Positions 48,218 through 59,143 are shown, numbered from the stretch's first letter. The stretch is 64,000 bases of DNA from Yersinia aleksiciae (GCF_001047675.1 NZ_CP011975.1:3326073-3390072); one strand, 5' to 3'. A program made the numbers and translations. Notes: generated by a model not told the origin, from the sequence alone.

Positions 48218-50287
48218 CTAGCCCAGATTTAATGCTGTAAGCACCAGGTCGATCAGTTTGATACCGACAAAGGGGACCAGCAGGCCGCCCAAACCGTAGA
48301 TCCACAGGTTGCGGCGCAGCAGAGCGGCGGCACTCATCGCCTTATAACTGACCCCTTTTAGTGCCAGCGGGATCAGAAACACAATCACCAGCGCGTTAAA
48401 GATCACCGCCGACAGAATTGCCGAGGCGGGGGAGTGCAACTGCATCACGTTCAAGGCATTGAGCTGCGGGTAGGTCGCGGCAAAGGCCGCCGGAATAATG
48501 GCGAAATATTTGGCGACGTCGTTGGCGATACTGAAGGTGGTCAGGGAGCCACGGGTCATCAGCATCTGTTTACCGATATGCACCACCTCAATCAGCTTGG
48601 TCGGGTTGGAGTCCAAATCCACCATGTTGCCCGCTTCTTTGGCCGCCTGAGTCCCCGAGTTCATCGCCACTGCCACATCTGCTTGTGCTAGTGCTGGCGC
48701 GTCGTTAGTGCCGTCACCGGTCATCGCCACCAGCCGACCTTCCGCCTGATACTGACGAATCAACGCCAGCTTGGCTTCCGGCGTGGCTTCCGCCAGAAAA
48801 TCATCCACGCCCGCTTCGGCGGCAATGGCCGCAGCGGTCAGGCGGTTATCACCGGTGATCATCACGGTTTTAATGCCCATTTTGCGCAGTTCAGCAAAAC
48901 GTTCTTTAATGCCGCCTTTCACGATATCTTTCAGCGCCACCACCCCCAGCACCCGTGGCCCATCTGCCACCACCAGCGGCGTGCCACCCGTACGAGCCAC
49001 ACTCTCTACCGCATCATCCACGGCGCGCGGGAAGTGGCCCTGATTGGACTCCACATGGCGACGAATGGCATCGACCGCGCCTTTGCGGATCATCCGATCC
49101 TGCACGTTGACGCCGCTCATGCGGGTTTGCGCCGAGAAGGGGACAAAGGTGGCATTCAGGCTGTGCAAGTCCCGTTCACGCAAGTTAAACCGCTGTTTCG
49201 CCAGCACCACAATACTGCGACCTTCCGGCGTTTCGTCGGCCAGCGAAGAGAGTTGCGCGGCATCCGCCAACTGTTGCTCGGTGACCCCCGGCGCGGGCAA
49301 GAACTCTGACGCCTGACGATTCCCCAGTGTGATAGTGCCGGTTTTATCTAGCAGCAGCACATCAACGTCACCGGCCGCTTCCACCGCGCGCCCACTGGTG
49401 GCTATCACGTTTGCCCCCAACATGCGGCTCATCCCCGCGACGCCAATGGCGGATAACAAGCCGCCGATGGTGGTGGGGATCAGGCAAACCAGCAGTGCCA
49501 CCAGCACCGTGATGGTCACGGGATTACCGGCATGGTTCGCCTCAACACTGAACACCGAGAACGGATAGAGTGTCGCCGTCGCCAGTAAGAAGACGATGGT
49601 CAGCGCGATCAGCAAGATGGTCAGCGCCACTTCGTTTGGTGTCTTGCGCCGTTTTGCCCCTTCGACCATGGCGATCATGCGGTCGAGGAAGGTCTCCCCC
49701 GGATTGGCACTGCACTCGACCACCAGCCAGTCGGACAGCACGCGAGTACCGCCAGTGACGGAGGAGAAGTCGCCGCCGGATTCGCGGATAACTGGCGCGG
49801 ATTCGCCGGTAATGGCGCTCTCATCCACCGATGCGCCCCCCTCCAGCACTTCGCCATCGCAAGGTACAGTGTCACCCGCCTCGATCAGCACTAAGTCACC
49901 TTTGCGCAGACTGTCGGCAGAGACTCTCTCATGGGGGGCATCAACGCGAGCTGCAGAGAGCTTTTTGGCCCAACTGGTTTTTTTCACCCCGCGCAGACTC
50001 TCAGCCTGTGCTTTGCTGCGTCCCTCGGCCAGTGCTTCAGCAAAGTTGGCAAATAGCACGGTAAACCACAGCCACAGGGCGACACTGCCGGTAAAGCTGG
50101 CGCTACCGGTGGCTTGCCCGCTCAACATCGCCAGCCAGATCAGGGTAGTCAGCCAACTGCCGAGATACACCACGAACATCACCGGATTACGCCACTGGAC
50201 GCGCGGGTCCAGTTTCTTCATTGCGTCAAGCAGCGCTGTACGAACCAGTGCTGGCTCAAAAATCGCGCGTTGTTTGTGAGTCATCAT
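48218..50287 (-). CDS. kdpB: Potassium-transporting P-type ATPase subunit KdpB
   Basis: The catalytic P-type ATPase of the Kdp pump, 689 residues. The phosphorylated aspartate is in [12 protein letters not shown] near 310, the TGES motif is present near 160 and [12 protein letters not shown] near 515 is the hinge motif. About seven membrane helices surround these domains. ATP hydrolysis here drives potassium movement through KdpA. Length matches E. coli closely. Confidence 0.97.
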   Translation of the reverse strand: MMTHKQRAIFEPALVRTALLDAMKKLDPRVQWRNPVMFVVYLGSWLTTLIWLAMLSGQATGSASFTGSVALWLWFTVLFANFAEALAEGRSKAQAESLRGVKKTSWAKKLSAARVDAPHERVSADSLRKGDLVLIEAGDTVPCDGEVLEGGASVDESAITGESAPVIRESGGDFSSVTGGTRVLSDWLVVECSANPGETFLDRMIAMVEGAKRRKTPNEVALTILLIALTIVFLLATATLYPFSVFSVEANHAGNPVTITVLVALLVCLIPTTIGGLLSAIGVAGMSRMLGANVIATSGRAVEAAGDVDVLLLDKTGTITLGNRQASEFLPAPGVTEQQLADAAQLSSLADETPEGRSIVVLAKQRFNLRERDLHSLNATFVPFSAQTRMSGVNVQDRMIRKGAVDAIRRHVESNQGHFPRAVDDAVESVARTGGTPLVVADGPRVLGVVALKDIVKGGIKERFAELRKMGIKTVMITGDNRLTAAAIAAEAGVDDFLAEATPEAKLALIRQYQAEGRLVAMTGDGTNDAPALAQADVAVAMNSGTQAAKEAGNMVDLDSNPTKLIEVVHIGKQMLMTRGSLTTFSIANDVAKYFAIIPAAFAATYPQLNALNVMQLHSPASAILSAVIFNALVIVFLIPLALKGVSYKAMSAAALLRRNLWIYGLGGLLVPFVGIKLIDLVLTALNLG

Positions 50288-50375
50288 TATTCTCTCTTAG
50301 CAATACTCTGGGTACTTGAAGCCGCTGGGGGTTAGCGATGCTCGCGAACCCCCATCACTGGCTTGAGTCACGCAA

Positions 50376-52064
50376 TCAATGTGGTAACCAGATTTGCAGG
50401 TGCTCAGCGACTGGGCCTAAGGCCAGCGCCGGGATAAAGGTCAATGCGCCGACCAACAGCACCGTACCCACCAGCAAACCGATAAACAGTGGCCCAGCAG
50501 TCGGCAATGTGCCGTTACCCGCAGGCTGACGTTTCTTCGCCACCAGCGAACTGGCAATTGCCAACACTGGCAGAATCACCCCAAATCGGCCCAAGAACAT
50601 GGCTGCTGCGAGCAGCAAGTTATAAAACGGCGTGTTAACACTCAGGCCCGCAAAGGCGCTGCCGTTGTTGTTGGCCGCAGAGGAGAGGGCGTAGAGCACC
50701 TCGCTAAAACCGTGTGCACCGGGGTTGAGGATCCCGGCGCGACCCGCATCAGTGCAGAGCGCCAGTGCAGTACCCAGCAGCACCACTGCGGGGGTGACCA
50801 GAATCGCCAGCGCGGTCATTTTCATATCAAAAACGTCAATTTTCTTGCCGAGATATTCCGGGGTGCGACCAATCATCAAGCCGGCAATAAACACCGTCAG
50901 CAGCACGAATAACAGCATGCCGTACAATCCTGAGCCAACACCACCGAACACCACTTCGCCAATCTGCATCAGCCACATCGGCACCATGCCACCGAGGGCG
51001 GTAAAGGAGTCGTGCATGGCGTTAACCGCACCGCATGAGGCTGCAGTGGTCACCACGGCATACATGCTGGTGGCGAGAATACCGAAGCGGGACTCCTTGC
51101 CTTCCATATTGACATTGCTGTCGGCACCCAGCTGAGTTAAGTGCGGGTTACCGGCCAGCTCGGCGTACATCACTACCACCACGGCGACGACAAAGATCAG
51201 CGACATCGCCCAGATCAGCGCATGACCCTGACGGCTATCACCGACGACCTGGCCGAAGGCGAAGCACAGGGCGCAAGGGATCAGGAAAATCGCCAGCATC
51301 TGCACAAAATTGCTGAATGCGGTTGGGTTTTCAAACGGATGCGCCGAGTTAGCGCCAAAGAAGCCGCCGCCATTGGTGCCTAGCATTTTGATCGCCTCCT
51401 GCGAGGCTACGGGTCCCATCGGCAAGGTCTGTTTTACCCCCTCCAACGTGGTGATGTGCAGGTAGCTATCCAGATTTTGCAGCACGCCCTGACTGACAAA
51501 AATTAGGGCGATGATCAGTGCAATCGGCAGTAAGACATATAGAGTGATGCGCACCAGATCGACCCAGGCATTGCCGAGGGTGGCCGCAGAGTGGCGGGCA
51601 AAAGCCCGGATCAGCGCAAAAGCGACAGCAATACCGGTGGCGGCAGAGAGGAAGTTTTGTACCGTCAGCCCCGCCATTTGGCTCAGATAACTGAGTGTAT
51701 TTTCGCCGCTATAGGCTTGCCAGTTGGTGTTGGTGACGAAACTGACCGCGGTATTCAGCGCCAGATGCCACGACATGCCCGGCATATTTTCCGGGTTCAG
51801 CGGCAGTGAGCCTTGTGCCATGAGCAGTGAAAAGAGCAGCACAATGCCCAGCACGTTAAAGCTAAGGATCGCCAGCGCATATTGCCAGCCGTTCATCTCC
51901 TCATTTTTTACGCCACTACAGCGCCATAAACCGGCCTCGATTTTTTGTAATGGGGCAAAAGGTTCGCCTTCGATCAGGCGAGCCAAAACACTTCCCAACG
52001 GACGGGACAGCACCAACAACACCAGCATGAAACTGGCGATAAGCAGAAATCCTGACGCTGCCAT
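50376..52064 (-). CDS. kdpA: Potassium-binding subunit KdpA
   Basis: The channel-like subunit of the Kdp pump, 562 residues with about ten membrane helices. It belongs to the superfamily of potassium transporters with four selectivity-filter loops; glycine-rich loops such as [15 protein letters not shown] near 230 and [13 protein letters not shown] near 467 are visible. Its start codon directly abuts the kdpF stop, and kdpB follows after 88 bases. Confidence 0.97.
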   Translation of the reverse strand: MAASGFLLIASFMLVLLVLSRPLGSVLARLIEGEPFAPLQKIEAGLWRCSGVKNEEMNGWQYALAILSFNVLGIVLLFSLLMAQGSLPLNPENMPGMSWHLALNTAVSFVTNTNWQAYSGENTLSYLSQMAGLTVQNFLSAATGIAVAFALIRAFARHSAATLGNAWVDLVRITLYVLLPIALIIALIFVSQGVLQNLDSYLHITTLEGVKQTLPMGPVASQEAIKMLGTNGGGFFGANSAHPFENPTAFSNFVQMLAIFLIPCALCFAFGQVVGDSRQGHALIWAMSLIFVVAVVVVMYAELAGNPHLTQLGADSNVNMEGKESRFGILATSMYAVVTTAASCGAVNAMHDSFTALGGMVPMWLMQIGEVVFGGVGSGLYGMLLFVLLTVFIAGLMIGRTPEYLGKKIDVFDMKMTALAILVTPAVVLLGTALALCTDAGRAGILNPGAHGFSEVLYALSSAANNNGSAFAGLSVNTPFYNLLLAAAMFLGRFGVILPVLAIASSLVAKKRQPAGNGTLPTAGPLFIGLLVGTVLLVGALTFIPALALGPVAEHLQIWLPH

Positions 52065-52154
52065 TTAAAAGTCCTCCGCGTTAAACAGGGCATAAACCAG
52101 GTAGCCCAGAAGCAGCAGAACCAGCAGTGCACCACCCATGATGCTGAAACTCAC
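52065..52154 (-). CDS. kdpF: KdpF, small membrane subunit of the Kdp pump
   Basis: A 29-residue single-helix peptide starting with GTG (52154) and reading MSFSIMGGALLVLLLLGYLV at its start, then ending NAEDF. It matches E. coli KdpF in length and in the LLLGYLVYAL-NAE-F pattern. It stabilises the KdpABC complex in the membrane. The stop codon touches the kdpA start codon. It is too short for most gene callers. Confidence 0.95.
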   Translation of the reverse strand: MSFSIMGGALLVLLLLGYLVYALFNAEDF

Positions 52155-52228
52155 AATACACCTCCACAGCGCATGTTTTTGATAACAGCAGCTTAGGAAG
52201 TTGGGCGAAAAGTTCTTGATAAAATAAT

Positions 52229-52256
52229 GGGGTGGGGTGTAAAAAAAGTATAAAAA
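52229..52256 (-). promoter_or_regulatory. KdpE operator upstream of kdpF
   Basis: On the minus strand the segment reads TATACTTTTTTTACACCCCA, with further Cs after it, nearly identical to the T-rich/C-rich KdpE site of E. coli as I recall it. It lies about 75 bases before kdpF. The rest of the 470-base spacer to ybfA holds AT-rich sequence with no gene. Confidence 0.8.
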
Positions 52257-52627
52257 CGGTCAAAAAAAGTACATAAGACGGTGGTAATTTATGCAGATTG
52301 AAATAGGTGGTAGTCAATTTGACTCATTGAGTGGGTATTTACTGGGAGAATGCATTTCACTGACTAATAACCAGATAGCGCATAACGACAATGCAACGTG
52401 TTAGTGGCTTTCAGTTAACTTTGTTGTAACAAAATTACAGAACTGACAATTTCTATCGATTTTTACGCATTATAAGTGGTCGGATGAGTGGTAAAGTTTC
52501 AACCAATGCGGTAAAATTTTGTCCAGCTACCAATTATCTTATTTAACTTTCAGCGCCACGCGGTAAATTGGCCCACCGAACACTCGGGCCACCCACTGCA
52601 CGAAGGCGTTTTTAAAGGAGGATCGTT

Positions 52628-52834
52628 ATGTCCATGTACAACGCATACCCATTGCATCAGGTTCTCTTGCGCCGTAGCGCAGTGATTCTGGCTGGTTTAC
52701 TGGCGCTGCCAGTGATGCTTTTCCGCAAAGATCGCGCCCGTTTCTACAGCTACCTACACCGTGTCTGGGCGAAAACCAGCGATAAACCGGTTTGGTTGGC
52801 ACAGTCCGAAATGGCGGCACAAGATTTTTATTGA
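52628..52834 (+). CDS. ybfA: YbfA, small DUF2517 protein
   Basis: A 68-residue protein with a hydrophobic segment (about residues 16-31), then [20 protein letters not shown] and SDKPVW, close to E. coli YbfA, which also neighbours kdpF. GGAGGA lies upstream of the ATG. It is probably inner-membrane associated; function unknown. It is divergent from kdpFABCDE. Confidence 0.9.
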   Translation: MSMYNAYPLHQVLLRRSAVILAGLLALPVMLFRKDRARFYSYLHRVWAKTSDKPVWLAQSEMAAQDFY

Positions 52835-53035
52835 TTGCTGAGCCAGCAGGCTTCGTGACCATAAACCTACTGTAAAACAGATAGCCCGTGAGTTAACGCT
52901 TGCGGGCTTTTTATTACCCGCATGACGGCGTTGATAAGTCACAAGATCAACCATTCCCCAGATTCTTTGGCGACAACTGTTATGATGAAAGTCATGATGT
53001 GATGCTCAAAACAGCAAAAGCTGAAGGAGAACAAG

Positions 53036-53521
53036 ATGCCGGAAAGCAATCAGGTGATGCACAGTAGCGAATATTGCCATGCGCGTGATGAGCTCGATGC
53101 CTTGTGTGCGGCGGGGATCACTCGTGGTGGATTGATGGCATTTCATAGCGGCTACAAGCTGGTGTTATTGGCGCATTCGCAGCCTGAATACCGAGAAATC
53201 GGCCCTTTTATTGCCGCGATGGATAAATGGCCATCACTGATTGATTTCAGCGTGGAGTATCGCCAACGATTGCTGCATTTACTCTCTCATCAGCCCACAA
53301 CGGCTAATCACACCAATGTGTTAATGCATGTGCAGGGCTATTTTCGGCCTCACCTCAATTCGCCCCAACGTCAGGCGCTGGCACAACTTATCGACCAATA
53401 TCGGCTGGGTGAATTGCCCCTGAGCACACCTATCGCCCAGATAATGGCTTATCTGATTGAGTTCCCGAATGATTACTTGTCCGGGCAGCGCTACTTTACC
53501 TTTTACTCAGCGCAAGGATAA
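53036..53521 (+). CDS. ybgA: YbgA, DUF1722 protein
   Basis: A DUF1722 protein of 161 residues with several conserved histidines and the segment MHVQGYFRPHLNSPQRQALA. It is regularly encoded immediately upstream of phrB, here three bases apart, so the two are translationally coupled. It may assist DNA repair, but no activity is established. Its start has GAAGGAG upstream. Confidence 0.9.
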   Translation: MPESNQVMHSSEYCHARDELDALCAAGITRGGLMAFHSGYKLVLLAHSQPEYREIGPFIAAMDKWPSLIDFSVEYRQRLLHLLSHQPTTANHTNVLMHVQGYFRPHLNSPQRQALAQLIDQYRLGELPLSTPIAQIMAYLIEFPNDYLSGQRYFTFYSAQG

Positions 53522-53524
53522 GGC

Positions 53525-54970
53525 ATGGCGACTCATTTGGTCTGGTTCCGCCATGATCTGCGGGTAACTGATAATTTGGCCCTGCATGCGGCCTGTCAGG
53601 ATGAACAAGCTACGGTGATGGCGGTATTTATCGCCACGCCTAAGCAGTGGGCGGCACATGATATGGCCCCGCGACAGGCGGCCTTTTTACGGCAAAATTT
53701 GCAACTGTTACAGGCCGCACTCGCGGCTCGGGGAATCCCGCTGCACTATCATCAGTGTGATGATTTTCAGGATTCCATTATCTGGCTGGATGATTTTTGC
53801 CAACAACAGCAGGTTGATGCGCTGTTTTATCATCAACAGTATGAGTTGAACGAGCAGCGACGGGATGAAGCATTCATAGCGCAACTTAATTGCCAGTCGA
53901 TTGCCTGCCATAGTTTTCATGACAGTGTGCTGTTGCCGCCAGGAAGTGTTCGGACCGGCAACCATGAAATGTACAAAATATTTACCCCGTTTCGCCGCGC
54001 CTTTATTCAGCGCTTGCTGATGAGTGATTGCCGTTGTGTCCCCGCGCCGAAAGCGCGGAAAAACTCAGCTGTGGTCGAATTATCACCACTCGAACCTTTT
54101 GATTATCCGCAGCAGGCGGTCGACAACGCGTTATTCCCGGCAGGTGAGGAGGCGGCATTGCAGCGTCTGCGCCGTTTCTGCCGTGAGCAGGTTGAGGACT
54201 ACCAGCAACAGCGTGATCTGCCCGCCATTGCGGGGACGAGCTGTCTATCGCCTTATTTGGCGCTAGGAATACTTTCACCCCGTCAATGCTTTAACCGCCT
54301 GCGGGCCGAGTGTCCGGATCTGTTGGAAAACAGTGACGGCGGGGCTTTTACTTGGCTTAATGAGTTGATCTGGCGTGAGTTTTATCGTCATTTACTCGTG
54401 GCCTATCCCCGTTTATGCCAGCATCACCCCTTTATTGGCTGGACCGATGCAGTAAGATGGAATCACTCGGAACAGCAATTAATCGCCTGGCAGCAGGGGC
54501 TGACGGGCTATCCTATTGTCGATGCCGCTATGCGGCAACTGAATGAAACCGGTTGGATGCATAACCGACTGCGTATGATCAGCGCCAGTTTTTTGGTCAA
54601 AGATCTGCTGATCGATTGGCGGCACGGCGAGCGCTATTTTATGTCCCAACTGTTGGATGGTGATTTAGCGGCCAATAATGGTGGCTGGCAGTGGGCGGCC
54701 TCAACGGGTACCGATGCAGCACCCTACTTTCGTATTTTCAATCCCACCACGCAGGGAGAGCGCTTTGATAAAGAGGGCATCTTTATTCGTCGTTGGTTGC
54801 CGGAACTGGCGGCGGTGCCAGACAGTGATATTCATCAGCCTTGGCGCTGGGCGCAACGGCAACAGCAACATCTGAATTACCCACCACCGCTGGTGGATCA
54901 TAAGCTGGCCAGATTGGCGACACTCGCGGCATTTGACGCCGCTAAGCGGGATGGCAGCAAGGATCCCTAA
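53525..54970 (+). CDS. phrB: Deoxyribodipyrimidine photolyase PhrB
   Basis: A class I cyclobutane pyrimidine dimer photolyase of 481 residues using FAD and a folate antenna. The N-terminal photolyase domain (HLVWFRHDLRVTDN) precedes the FAD-binding C-terminal domain with WLNELIWREFYRHLL, GYPIVDAAMRQLNETGWMHN and DGDLAANNGGWQWAASTGTD. It repairs UV damage with light. It is coupled to ybgA. Confidence 0.97.
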   Translation: MATHLVWFRHDLRVTDNLALHAACQDEQATVMAVFIATPKQWAAHDMAPRQAAFLRQNLQLLQAALAARGIPLHYHQCDDFQDSIIWLDDFCQQQQVDALFYHQQYELNEQRRDEAFIAQLNCQSIACHSFHDSVLLPPGSVRTGNHEMYKIFTPFRRAFIQRLLMSDCRCVPAPKARKNSAVVELSPLEPFDYPQQAVDNALFPAGEEAALQRLRRFCREQVEDYQQQRDLPAIAGTSCLSPYLALGILSPRQCFNRLRAECPDLLENSDGGAFTWLNELIWREFYRHLLVAYPRLCQHHPFIGWTDAVRWNHSEQQLIAWQQGLTGYPIVDAAMRQLNETGWMHNRLRMISASFLVKDLLIDWRHGERYFMSQLLDGDLAANNGGWQWAASTGTDAAPYFRIFNPTTQGERFDKEGIFIRRWLPELAAVPDSDIHQPWRWAQRQQQHLNYPPPLVDHKLARLATLAAFDAAKRDGSKDP

Positions 54971-54985
54971 TCACAAGGAGCCTGC

Positions 54986-56026
54986 ATGTTTTTGTTAAAT
55001 TCTTCGGCTAAATCTATGCAATATACCAATAATATGACGAAAATAGCCCTTAACGCGGGGCTGGTTTTATCCTTTAGCCTATACAGCTCACTGGCCGCGG
55101 CGGGTTTTGAGGTGGTGGCACTTGGCGTCGATGGCGGTGTCACCGATGGCAATCTGACCTCCTACCTGATTCGTGAGGATAGCCAGCCCCTCTATTTGGC
55201 GCTGGATGCTGGTTCAGTGTTACCGGGCATTGCCAAGGCGCTGGAGAAAGGCAGTTTCCCTGAGATTACCGATGAAATGGCCGCGCCATTGACACGGCAG
55301 GGCTATATCTTCCGTCAGCGCATTAACAGCTATTTCATCAGCCATGCCCATCTTGACCATGTATCCGGCCTAATTATTGGTTCACCGGAAGACAGCAAAA
55401 AAACCATTTATGCCTCGGCTGATACCATTGATGTGCTGAGGAACTACTATTTTAACTGGCGCGTCTGGCCCAATTTTACCGACAGCGGCAGTGGCACTCG
55501 TCTAGGCACTTACCGGATGCAGATGGTGCGGCCAGCCCAGCCATTGAGCCTCGGACTTACGCGCTTAACGGGCGAAATGTACCCGCTCAGCCACGATAAG
55601 TCGCCTTCGTCGATGCTGCTGATTAGCAGTAATAACGCCGCCTTCGCCTATTTTGGCGATACCGGCCCGGATGAGATAGAGAAGTCAAAAAATCTGGATA
55701 CGGTGTGGCGCAAGCTGGCTGAAAAGGTTAAGCAGCAGCAACTGAAAGGGATGATTATTGAAGTCTCCTACCCGAACGCGGTTAGCGACGGCAAGCTGTA
55801 CGGTCATATGACCCCGAAGTGGCTGCTGAAAGAGTTGAAAAATCTGGAAAAATACAGCGGTGAAGGCCAGCCATTAAAAGGTCTGCCGGTGGTGATTAGC
55901 CATATCAAGCCCTCATTCCAGCAAGGGCAGGATGTACGTCAATCCATCGCCACTGAGTTGCAGCAAGGCAATGATATGGGGGTGAATTTTATCCTGATGG
56001 AGCAAGGCGATAGCCAGAAATTCTGA
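54986..56026 (+). CDS. Class II 3',5'-cyclic-nucleotide phosphodiesterase, exported
   Basis: A metallo-beta-lactamase-fold enzyme of 346 residues. A basic start and hydrophobic stretch (TKIALNAGLVLSFSLYSSLA) with AAAG at the end form a signal peptide, so it acts in the periplasm. SHAHLDHVSGL near residue 115 is the HxHxDH metal site of the PDEase II group. This is the class of Vibrio CpdP, which degrades extracellular cAMP. AAGGAG precedes ATG 54986. It is not in the E. coli phr-ybgI interval. It follows phrB by 15 bases on the same strand and may be co-transcribed. Confidence 0.85.
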   Translation: MFLLNSSAKSMQYTNNMTKIALNAGLVLSFSLYSSLAAAGFEVVALGVDGGVTDGNLTSYLIREDSQPLYLALDAGSVLPGIAKALEKGSFPEITDEMAAPLTRQGYIFRQRINSYFISHAHLDHVSGLIIGSPEDSKKTIYASADTIDVLRNYYFNWRVWPNFTDSGSGTRLGTYRMQMVRPAQPLSLGLTRLTGEMYPLSHDKSPSSMLLISSNNAAFAYFGDTGPDEIEKSKNLDTVWRKLAEKVKQQQLKGMIIEVSYPNAVSDGKLYGHMTPKWLLKELKNLEKYSGEGQPLKGLPVVISHIKPSFQQGQDVRQSIATELQQGNDMGVNFILMEQGDSQKF

Positions 56027-56040
56027 TGATATCAGGCTGC

Positions 56041-56130
56041 TGACAAAGTCAAATGAAGGGAAACGTGCCGCTGGGGTCGTCACGGCGTAAGCCGTTGGAA
56101 TGCCCCTAGGTGCGGCCACCCTTTCACTCA
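56041..56130 (+). repeat. GC-rich stem-loop in the spacer before ybgI
   Basis: An outer imperfect stem (GCCGCTGGGG with CCCCTAGGTGCGGC) encloses a perfect ACGGC-GTAA-GCCGT hairpin at 56081-56094. It lies just past the phosphodiesterase stop. There is no following T-run. It may be a dispersed repeat or a weak terminator. Confidence 0.55.
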
Positions 56131-56196
56131 CTCAGCTTTGCCAATAAACTCTGGTATTTGATTTTGATAACAACACTGATTGATGGGACAGACACA

Positions 56197-56940
56197 ATGC
56201 GCAATACAGAATTAGAAACTTTACTTAATAATCAACTCAATACCGCGGCTTTTCAAGACTATGCGCCCAATGGTTTGCAGGTTGAAGGGAGAGCAGAGGT
56301 AAAGCGCATCGTGACCGGCGTTACTGCCAGTCAGGCACTATTAGATGCGGCAGTGGAACAACAGGCTGATGCCATTTTGGTGCACCATGGTTACTTCTGG
56401 AAGAACGAGCCAGTGGTGGTGCGCGGAATGAAACGTCATCGCCTGAAAACCTTGCTCACTCATGACATCAACCTGTATGGCTACCATTTACCGCTGGATG
56501 CCCACCCTGAACTGGGCAATAACGCCCAACTGGCGAAGTTGTTCGGTATTCGGGTGTTGGGTGAAATTGAATCTCTGTTGCCTTATGGCGAGTTTGATAA
56601 ACCGCTAAATGCAGTGATTTTACGTGAGCGTCTGGAAAAAATATTGGGCCGTGAGGTGCTGCATTGTGGCGATCAGGCACCAGCAGACATCCGCCGTATC
56701 GCCTGGTGTAGCGGCGGTGGGCAGGGATATATTCAGCAAGCCGCTGAGTTTGGGGTAGATGCATTTATAACGGGCGAAGTTTCTGAGCAAACCATCCATA
56801 TTGCCCGAGAGATGGGGGTGAATTTCTATGCGGCAGGGCATCATGCCACTGAGCGTTATGGCATCAAGGCGCTAGGTGAATGGTTGGCCTCAGAGCATCA
56901 ACTTGAGGTTATCTTTATCGATATCCCGAACCCCGCCTGA
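56197..56940 (+). CDS. ybgI: YbgI, NIF3-like dinuclear-metal protein
   Basis: A NIF3-family protein of 247 residues that forms a toroidal hexamer with a two-metal site. The metal ligands are in ILVHHGYFW near 65, HLPLDAHPELGNN near 97 and AGHHATERYG near 215. It is annotated as type 2 GTP cyclohydrolase I, but its physiological role is uncertain. The frame extends to 56110; ATG 56197 (MRNTELETLL) matches the E. coli length. Confidence 0.93.
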   Translation: MRNTELETLLNNQLNTAAFQDYAPNGLQVEGRAEVKRIVTGVTASQALLDAAVEQQADAILVHHGYFWKNEPVVVRGMKRHRLKTLLTHDINLYGYHLPLDAHPELGNNAQLAKLFGIRVLGEIESLLPYGEFDKPLNAVILRERLEKILGREVLHCGDQAPADIRRIAWCSGGGQGYIQQAAEFGVDAFITGEVSEQTIHIAREMGVNFYAAGHHATERYGIKALGEWLASEHQLEVIFIDIPNPA

Positions 56941-57542
56941 TCCCGTTTTGCCCTCTTATGCAGTATGCACTGATGATTTTCATTGGTGCATTGCTGTTAT
57001 TAATGCCTTTATCTCACTTAGTCGCGTATTTAACCCTTCATAAAATAAGGTTTTATCCTGCTTAAGTGTGCTTAAAATAGTCATCTCATCAAGACTGAGT
57101 AATAAGTCTCCAGTTTTTAATAATATTCCCTCGTTTTACGCTGATTCTAAATAAGAAAAAATAAATTTCCGTGATCTCTTCGTATCCAAAAAAACCAACC
57201 GCTGACAAACCTTGATGACTCGATCGGAAACGGTGAGGACAGACGGAAGAGTAAAGCGTCCACGCCAGGGAAGGTGCGGTTCGAGCCTCCAGGGAAGGAT
57301 TTACGGCGTCTTTACGGTCCGCCTGTTCTCTCCACTACTGGCACTGGATCAATAACCAGAAAACTTGCCGTTTTCCGCGGCTAATTTCACTCTTTACGAC
57401 GAGTTTAGTGATTATTTATCACTAGCGGTTAATTCGGCTCTATTGACAGCGGCTAGGTGCTAACGCATAAATATGTACTTATAACTGTTAGTTATCCAAC
57501 GAAAATGAAAACGAAAACTATAAATTTGACAGGGGAACGTGA
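56941..57542. other. Gene-free stretch between ybgI and pxpB
   Basis: About 600 bases without a credible gene. The first 240 are AT-rich. A long imperfect palindrome lies at 57232-57333. The last 120 bases, AT-rich with GACAGGGGAAC just before the pxpB start, should carry the pxp promoter. Confidence 0.6.
57232..57333. repeat. 102-bp imperfect palindrome, Yersinia-type miniature repeat candidate
   Basis: Arms of about 30 bases (GGTGAGGACAGACGG at the left end, complementary to CCGCCTGTTCTCTCC at the right end) flank a central part with two copies of CCAGGGAAGG (57265-57274 and 57289-57298) and a GGTGCGGTTCGAGCC hairpin. It does not code. It resembles the palindromic miniature insertion sequences known from Yersinia genomes; identity with a named family is not proven. 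Confidence 0.65.
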
Positions 57543-58199
57543 GTGCAACGAGCACGATGCTATTTACTCGGAGAAAGTGCGGTAGTTCTGGAGCTGGAAC
57601 CGCCGGTAACATTAGCAAGTCAGCAACGAATTTGGGGTTTGGCTGATCGACTGATTCATCATCCCGACGTCCTTGAGGCGATCCCCGGCATGAATAATCT
57701 CACCTTATTGCTAACCGATCCGCAAAATACGGCGCTGGACGCCATCGAAAAGCTCCAACGCTGGTGGGAAGAGAGCGAATCATTAGTCCCTGAGTCCCGC
57801 GACATCACCATTCCGGTGATTTATGGTGGCGAGGCTGGCCCTGATCTGGCGGAAGTGGCGCGTCATACTGGCATGACTGAGCGTCAGGTGGTCGAGTGCC
57901 ATGCGGGGGCGAGCTATATCGTCTACTTCCTCGGTTTTCAGCCGGGCTTCTCCTATTTAGGTGGCATGCCGGAACAGCTTGCCACCCCACGGCGTGCAGA
58001 ACCGCGTCTGGTGGTCGCCCCCGGTTCTGTCGGGATTGGTGGCAGCCAAACTGGTATCTATCCACTGGCAACCCCCGGCGGCTGGCAACTGATTGGCCGC
58101 ACTTCACTGGCGCTGTTTAACCCGCTGGAGATGCCGCCAACCTTGCTACGCCCAGGGGATAATGTGCGCTTTCTGCCTTTAACGGAGGGCGTATGCTGA
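57543..58199 (+). CDS. pxpB: 5-oxoprolinase subunit PxpB
   Basis: One of three subunits of the ATP-dependent prokaryotic 5-oxoprolinase, 218 residues. The conserved segment [18 protein letters not shown] is near 120-140, followed by [23 protein letters not shown]. Related to KipI. The start is GTG at 57543. Its end overlaps pxpC by seven bases. It works with PxpA and PxpC to hydrolyse 5-oxoproline (pyroglutamate) to glutamate. Confidence 0.95.
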   Translation: MQRARCYLLGESAVVLELEPPVTLASQQRIWGLADRLIHHPDVLEAIPGMNNLTLLLTDPQNTALDAIEKLQRWWEESESLVPESRDITIPVIYGGEAGPDLAEVARHTGMTERQVVECHAGASYIVYFLGFQPGFSYLGGMPEQLATPRRAEPRLVVAPGSVGIGGSQTGIYPLATPGGWQLIGRTSLALFNPLEMPPTLLRPGDNVRFLPLTEGVC

Positions 58200-59143
58200 A
58201 GATTATTCGCGCAGGTATCTACACCACAGTACAAGACAGTGGCCGTGGCGGCTTTCGCCGTTTAGGCATCAGTCAGGGCGGGGCGCTCGATTTACCGGCA
58301 CTGAAAATGGCCAATATGCTGGTGGGCAATGAGGCTGATGCCGCCGGACTGGAGATCACGCTGGGCCAATTTACCGCTGAATTTACTCAGTCGGGTTGGA
58401 TTGCAGTGACTGGGGCGGGTTGTGATGCGCGGCTTGATGACCAGCTGCTGTGGACCGGTTGGCGTTATCCGGTCAAGCCGGGGCAACAGCTTAAGCTCAG
58501 TGTGCCACACCGTGGAATGCGCAGTTATTTGGCGATCTCCGGCGGCATTGATGTGCCGGAAATGTTGGGGTCGCGCAGCACCGATCTGAAAGCAGGTTTT
58601 GGCGGCTATCAAGGGCGGTTAGTTAAAGAGGGCGATGCTCTGCCATTGGGTAAACCCACTCGTTTACCCCGTGAATCGGTGGGTATCAAACAGCTGCTGT
58701 TCGGTAACCGTGTTCGTGCGGTGCCGGGACCGGAATATCATGAATTTGACGATATCGCACAGGGCGCTTTTTGGCGTGAAGCTTGGCAGCTCAGCCCACA
58801 AAGTAACCGGATGGGCTATCGCCTGACCGGCCGCGAATTAGCCCGCACCACCTCCCGCGAAATGTTATCCCACGGCTTATTGCCCGGAGTGGTACAGGTG
58901 CCGCATAACGGCCAGCCGATTGTGCTGATGGCCGATGCACAAACCACCGGCGGTTACCCGCGGATTGCTTGCGTGATCGAAGCCGATCTCTACCATTTAG
59001 CGCAAATTAGACTCGGCGAGCCAGTGCACTTTGTGCAATGTACTGTTGAAGAGGCGCTACGGGCCAAATCAGAACAGCAGCATTTCCTGCAACAAATTGA
59101 GTGGGGTTTGCAGAAAGGTTTCGATGCTATGGAGGCCAAATGA
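58193..59143 (+). CDS. pxpC: 5-oxoprolinase subunit PxpC
   Basis: The 316-residue carboxyltransferase-fold subunit, related to KipA. The N-terminus [20 protein letters not shown] and the C-terminal segment [16 protein letters not shown] are typical. It probably handles ATP-dependent activation of 5-oxoproline together with PxpB. It overlaps pxpB at its start, and its stop codon overlaps the pxpA start. Confidence 0.95.
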   Translation: MLKIIRAGIYTTVQDSGRGGFRRLGISQGGALDLPALKMANMLVGNEADAAGLEITLGQFTAEFTQSGWIAVTGAGCDARLDDQLLWTGWRYPVKPGQQLKLSVPHRGMRSYLAISGGIDVPEMLGSRSTDLKAGFGGYQGRLVKEGDALPLGKPTRLPRESVGIKQLLFGNRVRAVPGPEYHEFDDIAQGAFWREAWQLSPQSNRMGYRLTGRELARTTSREMLSHGLLPGVVQVPHNGQPIVLMADAQTTGGYPRIACVIEADLYHLAQIRLGEPVHFVQCTVEEALRAKSEQQHFLQQIEWGLQKGFDAMEAK

